Assembly: GCA_963966185.1 (NCBI GenBank)
Contig: CAWZYM010000320.1
Span: 62,001-126,000, forward strand
Length of the DNA stretch: 64,000 nucleotides
Direction: 5' to 3'
Origin: Rhabditoides inermis
Lineage: Eukaryota; Nematoda; Chromadorea; Rhabditida; Rhabditidae
In this document: positions 1-12,392 of the stretch, in pieces
How positions within the stretch are numbered: position 1 is the stretch's first letter
How the letters are laid out: every line of letters begins with the position of its first letter
The notes under the pieces: model-generated
Database searches by the model: none
What the model was told of the DNA's origin: nothing
The model's input: only the letters and a program-made list of their open reading frames with translations
Program-made: the position numbers and the translations under genes

Positions 1-230
1 ATACATATCTGCCAGGGACCAGGGACACGGCTCGTCATTTCGGTCGCCCCTCTCTGTCGCAGCGTCTCCGCAGACAGCGACCGTGCCGCGCGCTAATGCC
101 CTGTGGGGAATGGCCGCTCGCATCACCTGGCACTGCGCCAGCCCATTGTTAAAAATGAGCAGAGCGGTCGCGACGCGGTTTTTGTCTGCGGACAGCGGGA
201 CCCGGCCGAAATGACGAGCTGTGAGGGAAT
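1..230. repeat. Short inverted-repeat (MITE-like) element
   Basis: A 14-15 bp inverted repeat, GGCTCGTCATTTCGG at 29-43 and its complement at 206-220, brackets a GC-rich spacer. A shorter complementary pair (GCAGACAGCG near 70, GTCTGCGGACAGCG near 184) lies inside. This is the form of a small non-autonomous DNA transposon. No target-site duplication is visible because the left flank runs into the window edge, so the element may extend upstream. Confidence 0.4.
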
Positions 231-541
231 TAAAGGCTTGCGGCGGTGCATCCTAGTTCCGTTCTAATATAAGAGATCATGAAAAGATAACGTAACGATA
301 AGCACCTGATCATTCAGCAATCTTACATGTTTTGATTCACTGATTCACATGGATGTATTTCGCTTAAATCTCTCTACGATCAAACTGTGCGCACTGAACA
401 TAGCCCGCCTCTTTTCCCGATGCTCCGCCCCATGTGTATCATATTTATAATTTATAACACTAACATTTCGCCATAGAACATAACTCCGAAACATCGAAAC
501 ATTATATTTAACGGATAACCCAAGTGTTTCAATTCGAGCAG

Positions 542-874
542 TTAGCACACGATGAGTGCAAGTGCGACTGTCGAGAGTGAGATGAGAACAGTCGACGTGG
601 AGTCTTGAGAACCGTTTGTGGGCCCAGCGGTGGTGGTGGTTGTTGGCTCGATGGTCTTAAGGGGAGCAGAAGGGTGAGTAGTCGTCGTGGCCTCAACAGT
701 CGTAGAGTCAGTAGCGATGGTGGTGGTGGTTCCAACAGTCGTAGAGTCAGTAGCAATGGTGGTGGTGGTTCCAACAGTCGTAGAGTCAGTCGTCTGAGCT
801 GTCGTAGTGTCGTCGGCCAGGACACCGCACGCAGAATATGCTACGGCAGCGACAAATACTAGAGTGAAATGCAT
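542..874 (-). CDS. Secreted Thr-rich mucin-like small protein
   Basis: A single uninterrupted 110-residue frame on the minus strand. Residues 1-20 form a classical signal peptide (MHFTLVFVAAVAYSACGVLA). They are followed by an acidic start and a Thr/Ser-rich body with about three imperfect copies of a TDSTTVGTTTTIA-type unit. The last 18 residues are hydrophobic (VLISLSTVALALIVC) and preceded by a small-residue stretch, which looks like a GPI-attachment signal. The body suggests heavy O-glycosylation. Such proteins in nematodes are surface-coat or cuticle-lining mucins, but no specific family is recognised. The repeats are in frame and expand by whole codons, which supports coding. The plus-strand ORF over the same bases is its shadow. 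No intron is needed. The gene stands alone, with no operon partner visible. Confidence 0.6.
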   Translation of the reverse strand: MHFTLVFVAAVAYSACGVLADDTTTAQTTDSTTVGTTTTIATDSTTVGTTTTIATDSTTVEATTTTHPSAPLKTIEPTTTTTAGPTNGSQDSTSTVLISLSTVALALIVC

Positions 875-1239
875 AGTTTACCTGAAATGAAAGGTAGAAG
901 GTACAAAAATCGAACAGAAGTGTAGGAAATGAAACGAGATGCCATGAGATCATGTGGAACGATGCGAACGTCTGTGATACGCTATCATCTCCGCCGGTCC
1001 TTTTCAACCTTCTCAGCGCAATTAACCGCATCGATTACATGATGCATTCAAAACAACGATGGCTTCAGAGGCGCGCCCGCGCGCACTGACGCACCCCGCA
1101 CAGAAATGTAATCAATCTTTGATCATTAACTAACACATCACTTTAGACCAAATACCAAACCGGCTACTTGAGCTTGATGTGACTGTGAATCAGGTCTGAA
1201 TCAGCTCGTTGTATTGAAAACCGCTGATTTTAGGTAATG

Positions 1240-1303
<64 letters not shown>

Positions 1304-1767
1304 AAGAAGTATTTGCTCGCTCTCTCTCTCTTTCTCTCTTTCTCTTTCTTTCTCTTTCTCTCTCTTTCTTTCTTTCTCCCTGTTACCACCCTCTCTCCAG
1401 GCCCGGACACCCACATCGATGACTGTTCGTCTGCCTCTCACCTCCGTCTCCCACGAGTACGCTGAGCTCATCCGAAATGTTTGTGATATAGCGTGACGAT
1501 GATCACTTTTTCATTCAGTAAGATTGTATATTTTAATTTATATTGAGTAGTATCGTTTCGTTCGCTCAATAAATTTAAAAAAAATATCTTCTCGCGTTCA
1601 ACTTGTGCACTCAGTGCTGAACTTAGCTCCGCCTCTCCCGATGCTCCGCCTCTCGCGCGCGAGAACTGAGTTTTGTTTGTTTTCGCAGTGTTTTGTTATT
1701 TATCGCGGTTGTAATTTGTAATTAGTTCATTCAAAAGTTCAAATAGTTTGAATATCATATTTGTAGG
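875..1767. other. Intergenic stretch with (AT)n and (CT)n microsatellites
   Basis: No gene is supported. A pure (AT)n run lies at about 1243-1300 and is followed by a CT-rich tract at about 1319-1380. The last 100 bases before 1768 are AT-rich and end in TTTGTAG immediately 5' of the STRIP start codon. That is a good splice acceptor and could be the spliced-leader addition site. Confidence 0.5.
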
Positions 1768-3547
1768 ATGAGCGACGATCCGGGAGGGCAGGACGGGCAG
1801 CAGAAGCGTGCCTGCCGCCCCAACTTCGCCGAGGACGGTACGTCCTTTTTTCTTTTCTTTTTTTTCCCTTTCTTCTTTTTTTTTCTTTTTTCCTCGTTTT
1901 CTTTTTATATATATAAACTTTTTCTACAATCATCATAGTATTTCATTCACACTGATCTAGTGGTGCTTATGATTATAACGTGCGTTGTCCAGCAACGCGT
2001 TAGGCGAGGCGAGACATCGGAGACTTGATGTCTTGATGATTCCGACTAGATGATTCTTACTTGGTGATTCTTACTTGGTAGTTGTTCAGTGTACGGGGAG
2101 AAGAAGGAGTCTTGCGAGGAGCTGCCGGCCGAGTACTCCGAGTCGGCGCTCGCCCAGCGGAGGAGCGCCTCCCTGCTCAAGGTGTGTTCGGTACCGCTCA
2201 CTCGCCTTCTTGTTGCACCCCTTCAGCTGTTTGCATCATTAGAACTTCTCTGATAACCAAAGTGAAAAAGAATCTCTTTCAGCTGAAGCAGCTGAAGGAG
2301 GTGATCAACACGATCCCAGCCACCACCACCGACGCCGTGCCGCCACTCGAGGACCTCGACGGAGATCATGCGGTCAGTTGGTGTTGTTGTTTATTTGTTT
2401 ATTTGTTATTGTGTTGTTATCTGTGGTATAGACCTGCTATGCAACCTCGAGTTGCGTAGTTCCGTCCGTAGTTGTTCATTTGTTTGCTGTTGTTTGTTTC
2501 CTATTGCTGTTGTTCAGATCGGTTGCGATCTCGAGTTCTCGTACACGGACTGCGACAAGCTGAGCAACGAGCTGGCCGAGCTGTACAGCTACAGGTGCGC
2601 TGTTTATTTGTTGTTGTTGTTGTTGTTGTTTACCTGTTTATCCGTGCAGTGAGATGGATGACGCGCTGTCGGGCGGCGTGCAGCAGTGGAGAGAGTACTC
2701 GGAGAAGAAAGAGGTGAGCATATAGATGTGTACGTTAGCTTGGTCAGTGGTAGCTTTCCATTGTAAACTTTTTCCTTATGACTATGTCTCTTTATGACTT
2801 ATGGTATATGTACTGTGTACATATACCAGCTTCCGTTCCATTTAAAACTGACTTTGTTGTTGTTCCTTTTTTTTGTTAAACTCGCCATTTCAGCAATGTC
2901 ACCTATTCTCGCAACTCAACCGCGCCCAGCAACGTGCCATCATTCAGGTGTGTTTTTGTCTGAATAGAATTTTTACGTTTCATTATATGTGTATCATCTA
3001 CGGCTGTTATTCCAAATAATTTTCTCGTTGCATTAGGTGCTGTTAAAACAAACTATATTTTGTTATTGATAGAATTTGTACTGATACGTGTGCAGCGCAT
3101 CTGTATGTTTCACCTATTTTCTACCTATCACTTCGCAGATGTTGTACAATACTGCGGTTATCCATTTTCAGAAATCCCATCCGATACTCGTAAAACATGA
3201 ACATGTTTCACCTGTACTTTTTCCACCCACCATTTCGCATTGGTGTTACAATGTGTTTGGTGGTCATTTCATTCCATTCATTTCTTTTCCATCCGAAAGC
3301 TCGTCGCATAATATCTCTCAGTCTAATCGCTTTCAAATGTCTCATCTAACCCTTTACCCCTATTCCCCAGAATCCGTGGGTGGGAAAACAGTTTGGAAAT
3401 CGAGCAGGCAGGAAAAATCGAGATTACCCTCTATACATCCGCGACTGTGTTTCTCTCCTTGCAGGACCTGTCTGGTCGATGCGAGTCGGCGGAGAGCGAC
3501 GTGCGTCTCGCGGCGGCCAAGTGCCTGTTGTACCTCCTGCAGGTGCG

Positions 3548-3600
<53 letters not shown>

Positions 3601-6316
3601 TCTCCCTCTCTCGCCTTTTCTGTGCTGAAGCAGCAAGGTCTACTTCCTCTATTGTCGTATGATTATTGGTTATCTTGTAATGTTGCTTCTCTGGCAGGGC
3701 GCGGTGCTTGACTTTTGTGACGAAGACGAGGAGGATGTGGTGAAGGAGGGCGGGGAGGAGAAGGAGAAGGGAGACAAGGAGGGGGAGGGCAGCACGGACA
3801 GGTGCGGGGGGCGGGGGGCACGTTTATTATCGTTACATAACTTGTGAATTAGTTAGAAGTTTCACGTGTTACGATAGTTTTTCATCTTGCAATTTTCAAT
3901 TCCAAGTACGAGTATGTTTTCCAGTTGCTATGTAGCAAACGTTGCTGTTTTGTTGCAATAGTTCGGTAAATCTCTCTTGAAAGTTTTGAATTGTACGAGT
4001 ACATTGTATTTATATCACACGGTCTCTGTAAAAAGCGAACTCTCGATTATCTTTTAAAAGGACTTCCGTAAGAGAAGAGTTTGTGTCACTCAACGTAATG
4101 CAACAAAAGCTCATGCATTTTATCAATCGAAATAGTAAACAAACCTGCTCTTTCTGCAATTAGAACTAATGCGAGCAAATGTTGTCGGGAAAATGATTCC
4201 GGTATCCGATCGATTATATATAACTTGTTGAACTATTGGAGCAGGTTTGTGTACTATTTCGATTGATAAAATGCATGAGCTTTTGTTGCATTACGTTGAG
4301 TGACACAAACTCTTCTCTTACGGAAGTCCTTTTAAAAGATAATGAATGTACTTTTATTGGATTTCATATAAATCCATCTACATTAACATGAACCACAAAA
4401 CATTTTTTAAAAGAAATCCAACAGTTCACCCACCTTGTTGAGTCCAAAATTGTATAAAATTTGCAAAAAAAGAGTTTAGGTAATGCTGATGGGAAAATTT
4501 TCAATTCCAATGTCATTTCTATGTAAAATCATATATTACAAAAGGTTGGCCACCAGCCGGAACCGAACTCGAGCCATGTGTCTCATAGGGCGCAATCGCT
4601 AACCACAACACTACTGTGCGCACGACAGAACGCGCAATCTAAACGATATCAGTGCAATCCACAGGCAGTGCGGATTGTGCACCTCCTGTCTGCTGGGGGC
4701 AGCCGGTGCGCGCCACCCCCCCCCCCCCTAGAAAACGTTCCGTACACGGGGGATTGCCTGCCCTCAGGGGGCGCGCGCGCGTATCTCGCTTCCTACAACA
4801 GCTAGCGTTACCAAAATCGAAACTTAACCATTTTCTAACATCCTGATAACATATATCAGCATCACATTGTTCTCGTAAAGATTCTAAGGGACCTTTCGTT
4901 CAGTCGCCTTTTGCCGATTCTAGCGCGCGACTAGGGTCAACACAAACCAACCAGCGCTGCCGCGCTGGTTGTAATAAACTAGAAAAATCATAGTCACGGA
5001 TTTCAATGAAATTAATTTTCCTGAGGTTTTCAAACATTCTGAACACATCCTGCGCAATGGCTAAGTCCAAAAAAATTTTTGGTGCCAGATATGGTATACG
5101 GTACCCCAAATTTGCATAATGGCCCAAACTCAACCAAACTTTGATCTGAAGGTGTCATTTTACTCGTTACATGATTAGAAACAAGTTTATAATTGAACAT
5201 TTCTGCAAAATTTCAATGCTTAAAAAATTATAGTCACAAAACCGAAAAATTTTCTATTTTTCCAGATATTTTCTTTTTTGAAAATTTAACCGATGTCCGC
5301 CCAGTCCGAATGAAAGCAACGTTATATTGAGCAGATTATGACGGTCATTTTCAGCTATTAAAATCAAAAATCGAAAGACACTTTTTTTGGGAACAGCCGC
5401 TCAAAGTTGGTACACTCCGACCATCCTAGTCAACAAAATTCCAACTGCAAAGCATTTATCAACAAAAATTGCGGGGATTCTTCAAATCAAACCGTTCAAA
5501 TGTTTATACGTTATCTCTAACACGATAATTACTCGTAGTAAAGTAAATCACTCATAAGAACATAAAATCGTTAACGTTTTGCGATGATTGCAGGTACACC
5601 AATCGGGCTCATGCATTCATTCCCATTTGGGTATTTGCCTTGCGGACAATACTCATACGAACCAACATTGATGTTGGTTATCGATATCTATTTGATTTCC
5701 ATCGATAATCGAATGCGCGGCAAATAAGAACCAGCTTGTCCGATAATGTGAGATTCAACTGACCACAGGAAACGAATTCCTATAACCACTCCGCTTAATG
5801 TCAACAGTGATTCTAAAATCCGTGTAGCCTACTCCCTGCAGGCTCACTGTTTCTCTCGGAGGGATACTTATCTACGACAGTCTTCAGCTAAAAATCTATT
5901 ATCAACTCCTGACTTGGTAGCAGTGACCATGATTTGGCATTTGGCTGTTGATTTGAGTTCCACATATTCCATAGTCCTGAGGTGGAGTGAAGTAGAATGG
6001 CTTTGTTTTTTTTTCGTACTAACGTACTCCGGAACTCCGGTATCCTTAATTCTTTGCGCGGCAGGCGCTTCAGCCAAGGCCGAAGCAGGCTGATCGCCAA
6101 TGGCAAACTTGATTACTTGATACAAGGAAGTGAGCGAAGTATAGCTACTTTTTTCAAAAGTATTTTTGTTATACATATGTAGGTGATGATTCCAATCTTG
6201 TGGATTTCATCTCGGTAAGCCATCATCTTGGACTTCAAAAGATTAAAATGTTCTATTTTCCCGCACCTGAGGTGACTGCAGAGTGAGACTTGCTTGGCAT
6301 TAAAAGATCCTGAGAG

Positions 6317-6368
<52 letters not shown>

Positions 6369-9300
6369 GGAGTAAGAGATCGAAGTCGTTCACATCTCGA
6401 TTATTTCTGATTCTACATCTACGGACAGATCAAAGTGAAAGAGGTTGGGTTGTGCTCAGGATACCGGATACCGCAAGCGAAACAACGCAAGCTGGTCCTT
6501 AGTTGCCGCGCAATTCGATTATCGATAGATATCTAATATCTATGATTATCAACATCAATGTTGATTCAATGTTGGTTCGCATGAGTATTGTCCGCAAGGC
6601 AAATACCCAAATGGGAATGAATGCATGAGCCCGATTGGTGTACCTGCAATCATCGCAAAACGTTAACGATTTTATGTTCTTATGAGTAATGTACTTTACT
6701 ACGAGTAATTATCGTGTTAGAGATGACGTATTTAAAAAGTGTTTATTTGAAGAATCCCCACAATTTTTGTTGATAAATGCTTTGCAGTTGGAATTTTGTT
6801 GACTAGAAATGTCGGAGTGTACCAACTTTGAGCGGCTGTTCCCAAAAAAGGTGTCTTTCGATTTTTGATTTTAATAGCTGAAAATGACCGTCATAATCTG
6901 CTTAATATAACGTTGCTTTAATTTGGACTGGGCGGACATCGGTTAAATTTTCAAAAAAGAAAATATCTGGAAAAATAGAAAAATTTTCGGTTTTGTGACT
7001 ATAATTTTTTAATCATTGAAATTATGCAGAAATGTTCAATTATAAACTTGTTTCTAATCATGTAACGAGTAAAATGACACCTTCAGATCAAAGTTTGGTC
7101 GAGTTTGGGCCATTATGCGAATTTGGGGTACCGTATACCATATCTGGCACCAAAAATTTTTTTGGACTTAGCCATTGCGCAGGATGTGTTCAGAATGTTT
7201 GAAAACCTCAGGAAAATTAATTTCATCAAAATCCGTGACTATGATTTTTCTAGTTTTGGTCTAGTCTGTGGAGAGTTCGATTTTTACAGAGACCGTGTGA
7301 TATATTTTTCATTCAGCTTTGTAGGTTGTAGCTTTGGTTTGAAAAAAAACTGTATTAAAGGGATGTACCACTCTGAATTTCGTGTGTAAACTACGACTAC
7401 CACGTAAAAGAACATGAAAATACAATTTTTTCCATTAATAAACTATATGCTGAAAATGAAGATAAGGTGTTACAAATGCATCGCGAAGTTGTGAATTCCG
7501 CAGTGAGAAATACTGAAATATGCCGTAGATGCACTACGCACACTTCTAAAACCAGAAATTCGTATGCTCATATGACTATCAATGATAATCATATGTGCAT
7601 ATACACACAATAACATATGCAACAATTCATTAAATCGTCTGCTTTGTGCGTACGGAATGTTCTACGGCACATCCCGGTATTTCTCACTACGAAATACGCG
7701 GTGCGTTTTCAACACCTTATTTTCATTTTCAGCATATAGTTTATTGATGAAAAGTGATTGTATTTTCATGTTCTTTCACGTGGTAGTCGTAGTTTACAAA
7801 CGAAATTCAGAGTGGTACATTTCTTAATGTACAGTAATATCATGATCCCGTGGTTTGAGGGGCTCTGGCGGTCACGAGTGGAAATGTGTGCTTGCTGGGG
7901 CGACCAACGCCTACCTCTGCTACGAGACGGGCGTTTACCAGGTGAGGCTGGGGGAGGAGGGAGGGTGTAATTAGTATTGTAATGCACTATTTATTTTAAT
8001 TTGCAAGGATAGGAATGCATTGTACGGTTTATGCAAGGTATATGTTACCGATTTACGGTGTGGGAGTATGATAATCAGACACGGTGGTTTTGGTTGTGTC
8101 CAGCACCGTGCGTCCACACTGCTGAGCTGTTTCGCTGTACCGCATTTTGAATTTTCTAGTCGTATTTTCCTCGTATCGCGTTGTTAGAACTTTTTGGTTG
8201 AGCCAGATCAGGTTTGCTTTCGGATTGTCTACTATATTTGTTTCGCGTAACTGTAGAATCGGTGATACGTATAATCGGTGTACACGCTTTTGTGAACTCG
8301 GCTGAAATAGACGAAATACTTTATGCAACTTTGCCAAAGCATTGTTGTATATCCGACTTGATAACTAGGCCCGTTGCAGACGCTGGTCTCGCTTCTGCTG
8401 ACGGAGTGTGACGACAAGTGGGAGGGCGGGGGTGGGGCGGGGCCGATCGGAGGGAGTGACGGGCGGGTGTCCAAGGCCAGCAGCCACAGCCACCCACACT
8501 CCAGGAGCGCCAGCCAGGCAGACCTGGCCGAGAGTCAGTGGGGGATTGCACGTTTCATAGTTGTTATATCTAGGGGTTCGGTATTGGGCAACAATGTTAT
8601 TTATTTATTTATTACTGCCGGGATCTACAATGTGAAAATGAATATACAATGAATGAATATACAATGAATGTACAGATGAAATCAATGCTAGGTATTTGTC
8701 TTTTTATCGATCATATATTAATTTCACGAATATCAGTACTTATGAATGATATGAGAGTCGGTGTGATCTCGCCGAGGGCTATAGAATGGGATGTTGGGGT
8801 GGTACAATTCGTTTCACATGAATTTTATGTTTCGCTAATTTTACATGCAGGAATGTGATTTGGTTTGACGATGGATCGAAAATTGAAAAGACGTACTAGC
8901 AATCCCCATAACTCGTATAGAATTCATTGATTCATTCTTTGGGATTTTGTCTACTTTTCGACTACGAAATTTTGTATGCCCATTTAGCGGGTGACAGAAA
9001 AGTGTTCGAGGGTCAGAAAGGGGCAAAAGTGAAAGATTAGGAAAAAATCAGAAAGAAACAAAATCAGAAAAGGCCAGCACCGGCGCAGTGCCAATTTGTT
9101 TTATAAGTTGATTTACATGACAAATGACATGTACGTTTCGAAGGTGTTGCATGTAGGGGTGTGGTGTTGTTCGATAATGGGTGCTCCATCACTGGGAATT
9201 TTTAAATTTAATTTTCAAAATGATGGATCAGGAGCTCAGGAGAAAATCTGATCGATGTCAATTTACTATACACACTATCTCCTCATTATTCTAGGCCAAC

Positions 9301-12300
9301 ACCGTCGCAGTGCGACTCTGGCGGACAACGAGGCTATCCGCGTCGTCCTCGCGGGCATCTACCACATGATAGAGACGATCAGGAGGAAGTGGGTTCAGGC
9401 TACTGTAGTTTTTGCTCACTCACTATCTTTCGCTCATTCAGTTAGCGTTTATGTTCTCTCCCAGTCGCAATCCCTACGACTCTAGATGACATGTTGTTAC
9501 GCTCTGCTGTTCTATTAAGTTTATTCTTTAGTGGAATAAGAAGAATTTTCATGTTTGGTGTGTATCAACTGACAGTTATTTAATTATGTAAGTGCGAAAG
9601 AAATTGTTGCAGAAATCGCTCTAATATAATTGCCTGCCTGGGGTGAAGCGTATAGACCATGTGAAACGGAATTGTTTAAACAACACTTTTTGAGAACCTA
9701 GGATTATTGATCCGTTCGATTGTGAGAAAAAAAGTTCATATCAGGTATGATGTGCATGTTTGCAGGGAGCTGATCGAGCAGATTGCGACAGGCGCCGACC
9801 GACGCAGTCAGCTGCACGCCACCAGACTAGCCTTCCTCGAGGAGATTGGTGGGTGGGGGAGAGGAGAGAGAGAGAGAGAAAGAAAGAGAGAGAGAGAGCG
9901 TAGTTGTAGTTAGTTGTAGTTGCATGTGTATGTTTGTAAAGTTAGAAAAGTGCAGCGATTATATGTTTCCTCTTCGGGTTAGATGTATGATTTAACTATT
10001 TGCGAAATAATGGATGCCGAGAAACCGTGAGTCATTACCAATTATCACTAACAATCTGGAAGTTGTTATAGTAGTTTAGTAATCTAATGTCTAATGTACG
10101 TCCTTCACCCTTGCAGAATCGCCGGTGGAGGGTCGCGACGAGCCTCTGGTGATGATTCTGTTCGAAATGATGCCGCCCTTCTATCTCGGAACCGCACCTC
10201 ACTATCCCATCAAGAAGGTGCGTAGAAGAATCTCGAATCAAATATTTTATCAAACGTCTTATAGTTCAATGCTCGTAATAAGTTGCGCGTTGTGGGGTAG
10301 ATCAGAGGAAGACGGAGAGTCATAACGCGGTAATAGTGCGCAAAACAAGAGAGGCAGACGGTTATGGCACCGTATTTCGAACTGCAAACGAGGTAGATCG
10401 CTCTGGCGCCGAGTATATGTAAATTAGCTCTTGCGCCGAGTATATGCAAATTAGGGTTTAGGGTTGTGTTGTGTTCAAATACAATAATACGTAAACGTGG
10501 AAAGTGGATGTAATATGTTTCACGTGTACTGGAAGTTTAATTTGTTTAAACGTTGTTAATGCATCTGTTCTATATGTTGCTATGACTGTCCCCTAGTGTT
10601 GCAGATGCTGCTTGTGGTGTGGAAGATTCTTCTGGCTGTGCTCGGGGGGTGGGAGGAGCTCAGGGCTGAGAAGGTGGGTTGGGGTGGGATAAATGGCGGA
10701 TTCGGATTGCCTCCGAATAATACCTCTGCCATTGCATATGCAACAGCAACATGTTCGTTCTTAAATACGGCAATTTGTATCAACAATGTGGCAATTTTAT
10801 AAGAATACATACGGCAATTGTTAGTGCACCGCAGTTTGTTGTTCAGTGTTTGACGTGATGTTTGCAGGACCGTCTCCGTTCCGTGGCGGGCCTTGCTCCG
10901 ACGGAGCACACTCTGTCGGTGGCAGCGAGAATGCGCGCCAGCCACATCAACGAGGACGGCACGAGTGAGGGAAGGGATGGTGTGGATTTGTAGAGGGACG
11001 ATTGATCGACAGCCAACCGGAAACCAGATTGTCAGATGAATCTCACAATCAGTCATCTGATGTAAATGATATGAAACGTATTTGTAAGTGGATTTGGTAT
11101 GATTGGGTATGGAAGATATTTCTCGTTGTGATTGTTAAATGTTTCTTAATCATGGGATTTAAATTATGTGCCACGTGTTGATGGCAGTGGTGCTTGTGGA
11201 TTGGGATTGGAAATAGTAGTAATGCGATTCTCATCAAATTGTCTTTTGTCATGTGAATCTCAATCGTGTGATGTAAATGTTGTGAAGCGTATTAGTTGTT
11301 AGTAGATGGTGCGATTGAATTGGAATTTGAATATTGGTCGTATAATTCGTGAGACATTGTCGTGTGAATCTCAATCGTGTGATGAAAATGATTTGAAGCG
11401 AAATAGTTATTATGTAGATGGTGCGATTGAATTGGAAGTTGAATTTTATTCATTTGCTGAGAAAGATAAATTGTCATGTGAATCTCAATCGTGTATTGTA
11501 AATGTTGTGAAGCGTATTTGTAGTGTCTCATAGTCGCATTGGTGTTGCAGGCGCTGGCATCACTCGCCGCAACACTCGACCCGGCATGATGAGCAGACAA
11601 CTCGCCACTGTGGACTTCTCGGCAGAGGTAGGGAGAGGGAAAGAGAGAGGGAGAGAGAGAGGGGGGGGAAGAGTGAGAGGAAAGAGATAGGGAGAGACAG
11701 AGGGAGGGAGGGAGGGAGGGAGAGAGAGGAGAGAGAGAGGGAGGAAGAGAGAGATGATTACATAACAGGCTCTCCTCGAGGCAATGGGTGAGGACGGGGC
11801 TGGAGGAGACGAGACAATCAAGAAGGACAACGAGGGTGGGTTGTATTTGGTCTGCGCTGAAGATCTCTGCATTGATATTTTTCTGTGAAGGAAAGGGTTC
11901 TTGTATGTATGAAGCGTATTTCACCAGGCTCGATTTCATTCAACTTATTATTAGTGTTAATCAAGTATGTTAATATTTTGTGTTTCAGTTTCTTACGAGA
12001 AGTCGAAGGAGGCAGTTGTTGTGAAGGACGACCGAGGAGGCAGCTACGACGAGACGCCGCACAGTGGACGTGGGTTGTATTCAAATTATTTTATTTTAAT
12101 TTACTCAAAGGTATGGTTCACCGATTGCATTGTTTTGTCTTAACTTGGTTGCAGTTTCAGTGCGAATCGTATCGATGACGGTTTTCTATCAGTGTGCTGC
12201 TGTACATATAGTCGTATCATCGGAATCGCAAACTACAGTAGTTTGTATCATGTTGTATATGCCTGCAGGTCTGCGTTCTGTGAGTGAGTGGCGGACTGGC

Positions 12301-12350
12301 GATCGCACACCCACTGCCCGCTCGCCCACCGGACACGCCCCGGTCAAGGT

Positions 12351-12392
<42 letters not shown>

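Larger units (their letters stand above)
4011..7304. mobile_element. Large foldback DNA element in STRIP intron 8
   Basis: The outer ends match as an inverted repeat: TATATCACACGGTCTCTGTA from 4011 and its complement ending at 7304. The arms continue as long imperfect inverted repeats, about 4976-5740 against about 6500-7250. Both arms carry the same non-coding text, for example the complements of GGACTTAGCCATTGCGCAGG. A spacer of about 750 bp (5740-6500) contains a (GA)n run at 6310-6370. The ends are flanked by TA, the target duplication of Tc1/mariner-like elements, although a longer duplication cannot be excluded. No transposase frame is seen. The left arm is interrupted at 4046-4975 by other inserted DNA, so it is an old nested element. 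Comparable foldbacks are known in nematodes (Tc4 type). Confidence 0.7.

Noticed and set aside
605..862. Plus-strand ORF over the mucin-like gene
   Set aside because: Shadow of the minus-strand Thr repeat; no start context and composition follows the codon complement.
4900..5133. Mirrored ORFs LGHYANLGYRIPYLAPKIFL at 4.9-5.1 kb and 7.1-7.4 kb as a conserved protein
   Set aside because: They are the two arms of the same foldback element; similarity comes from the inverted repeat, and flanking frames are broken.
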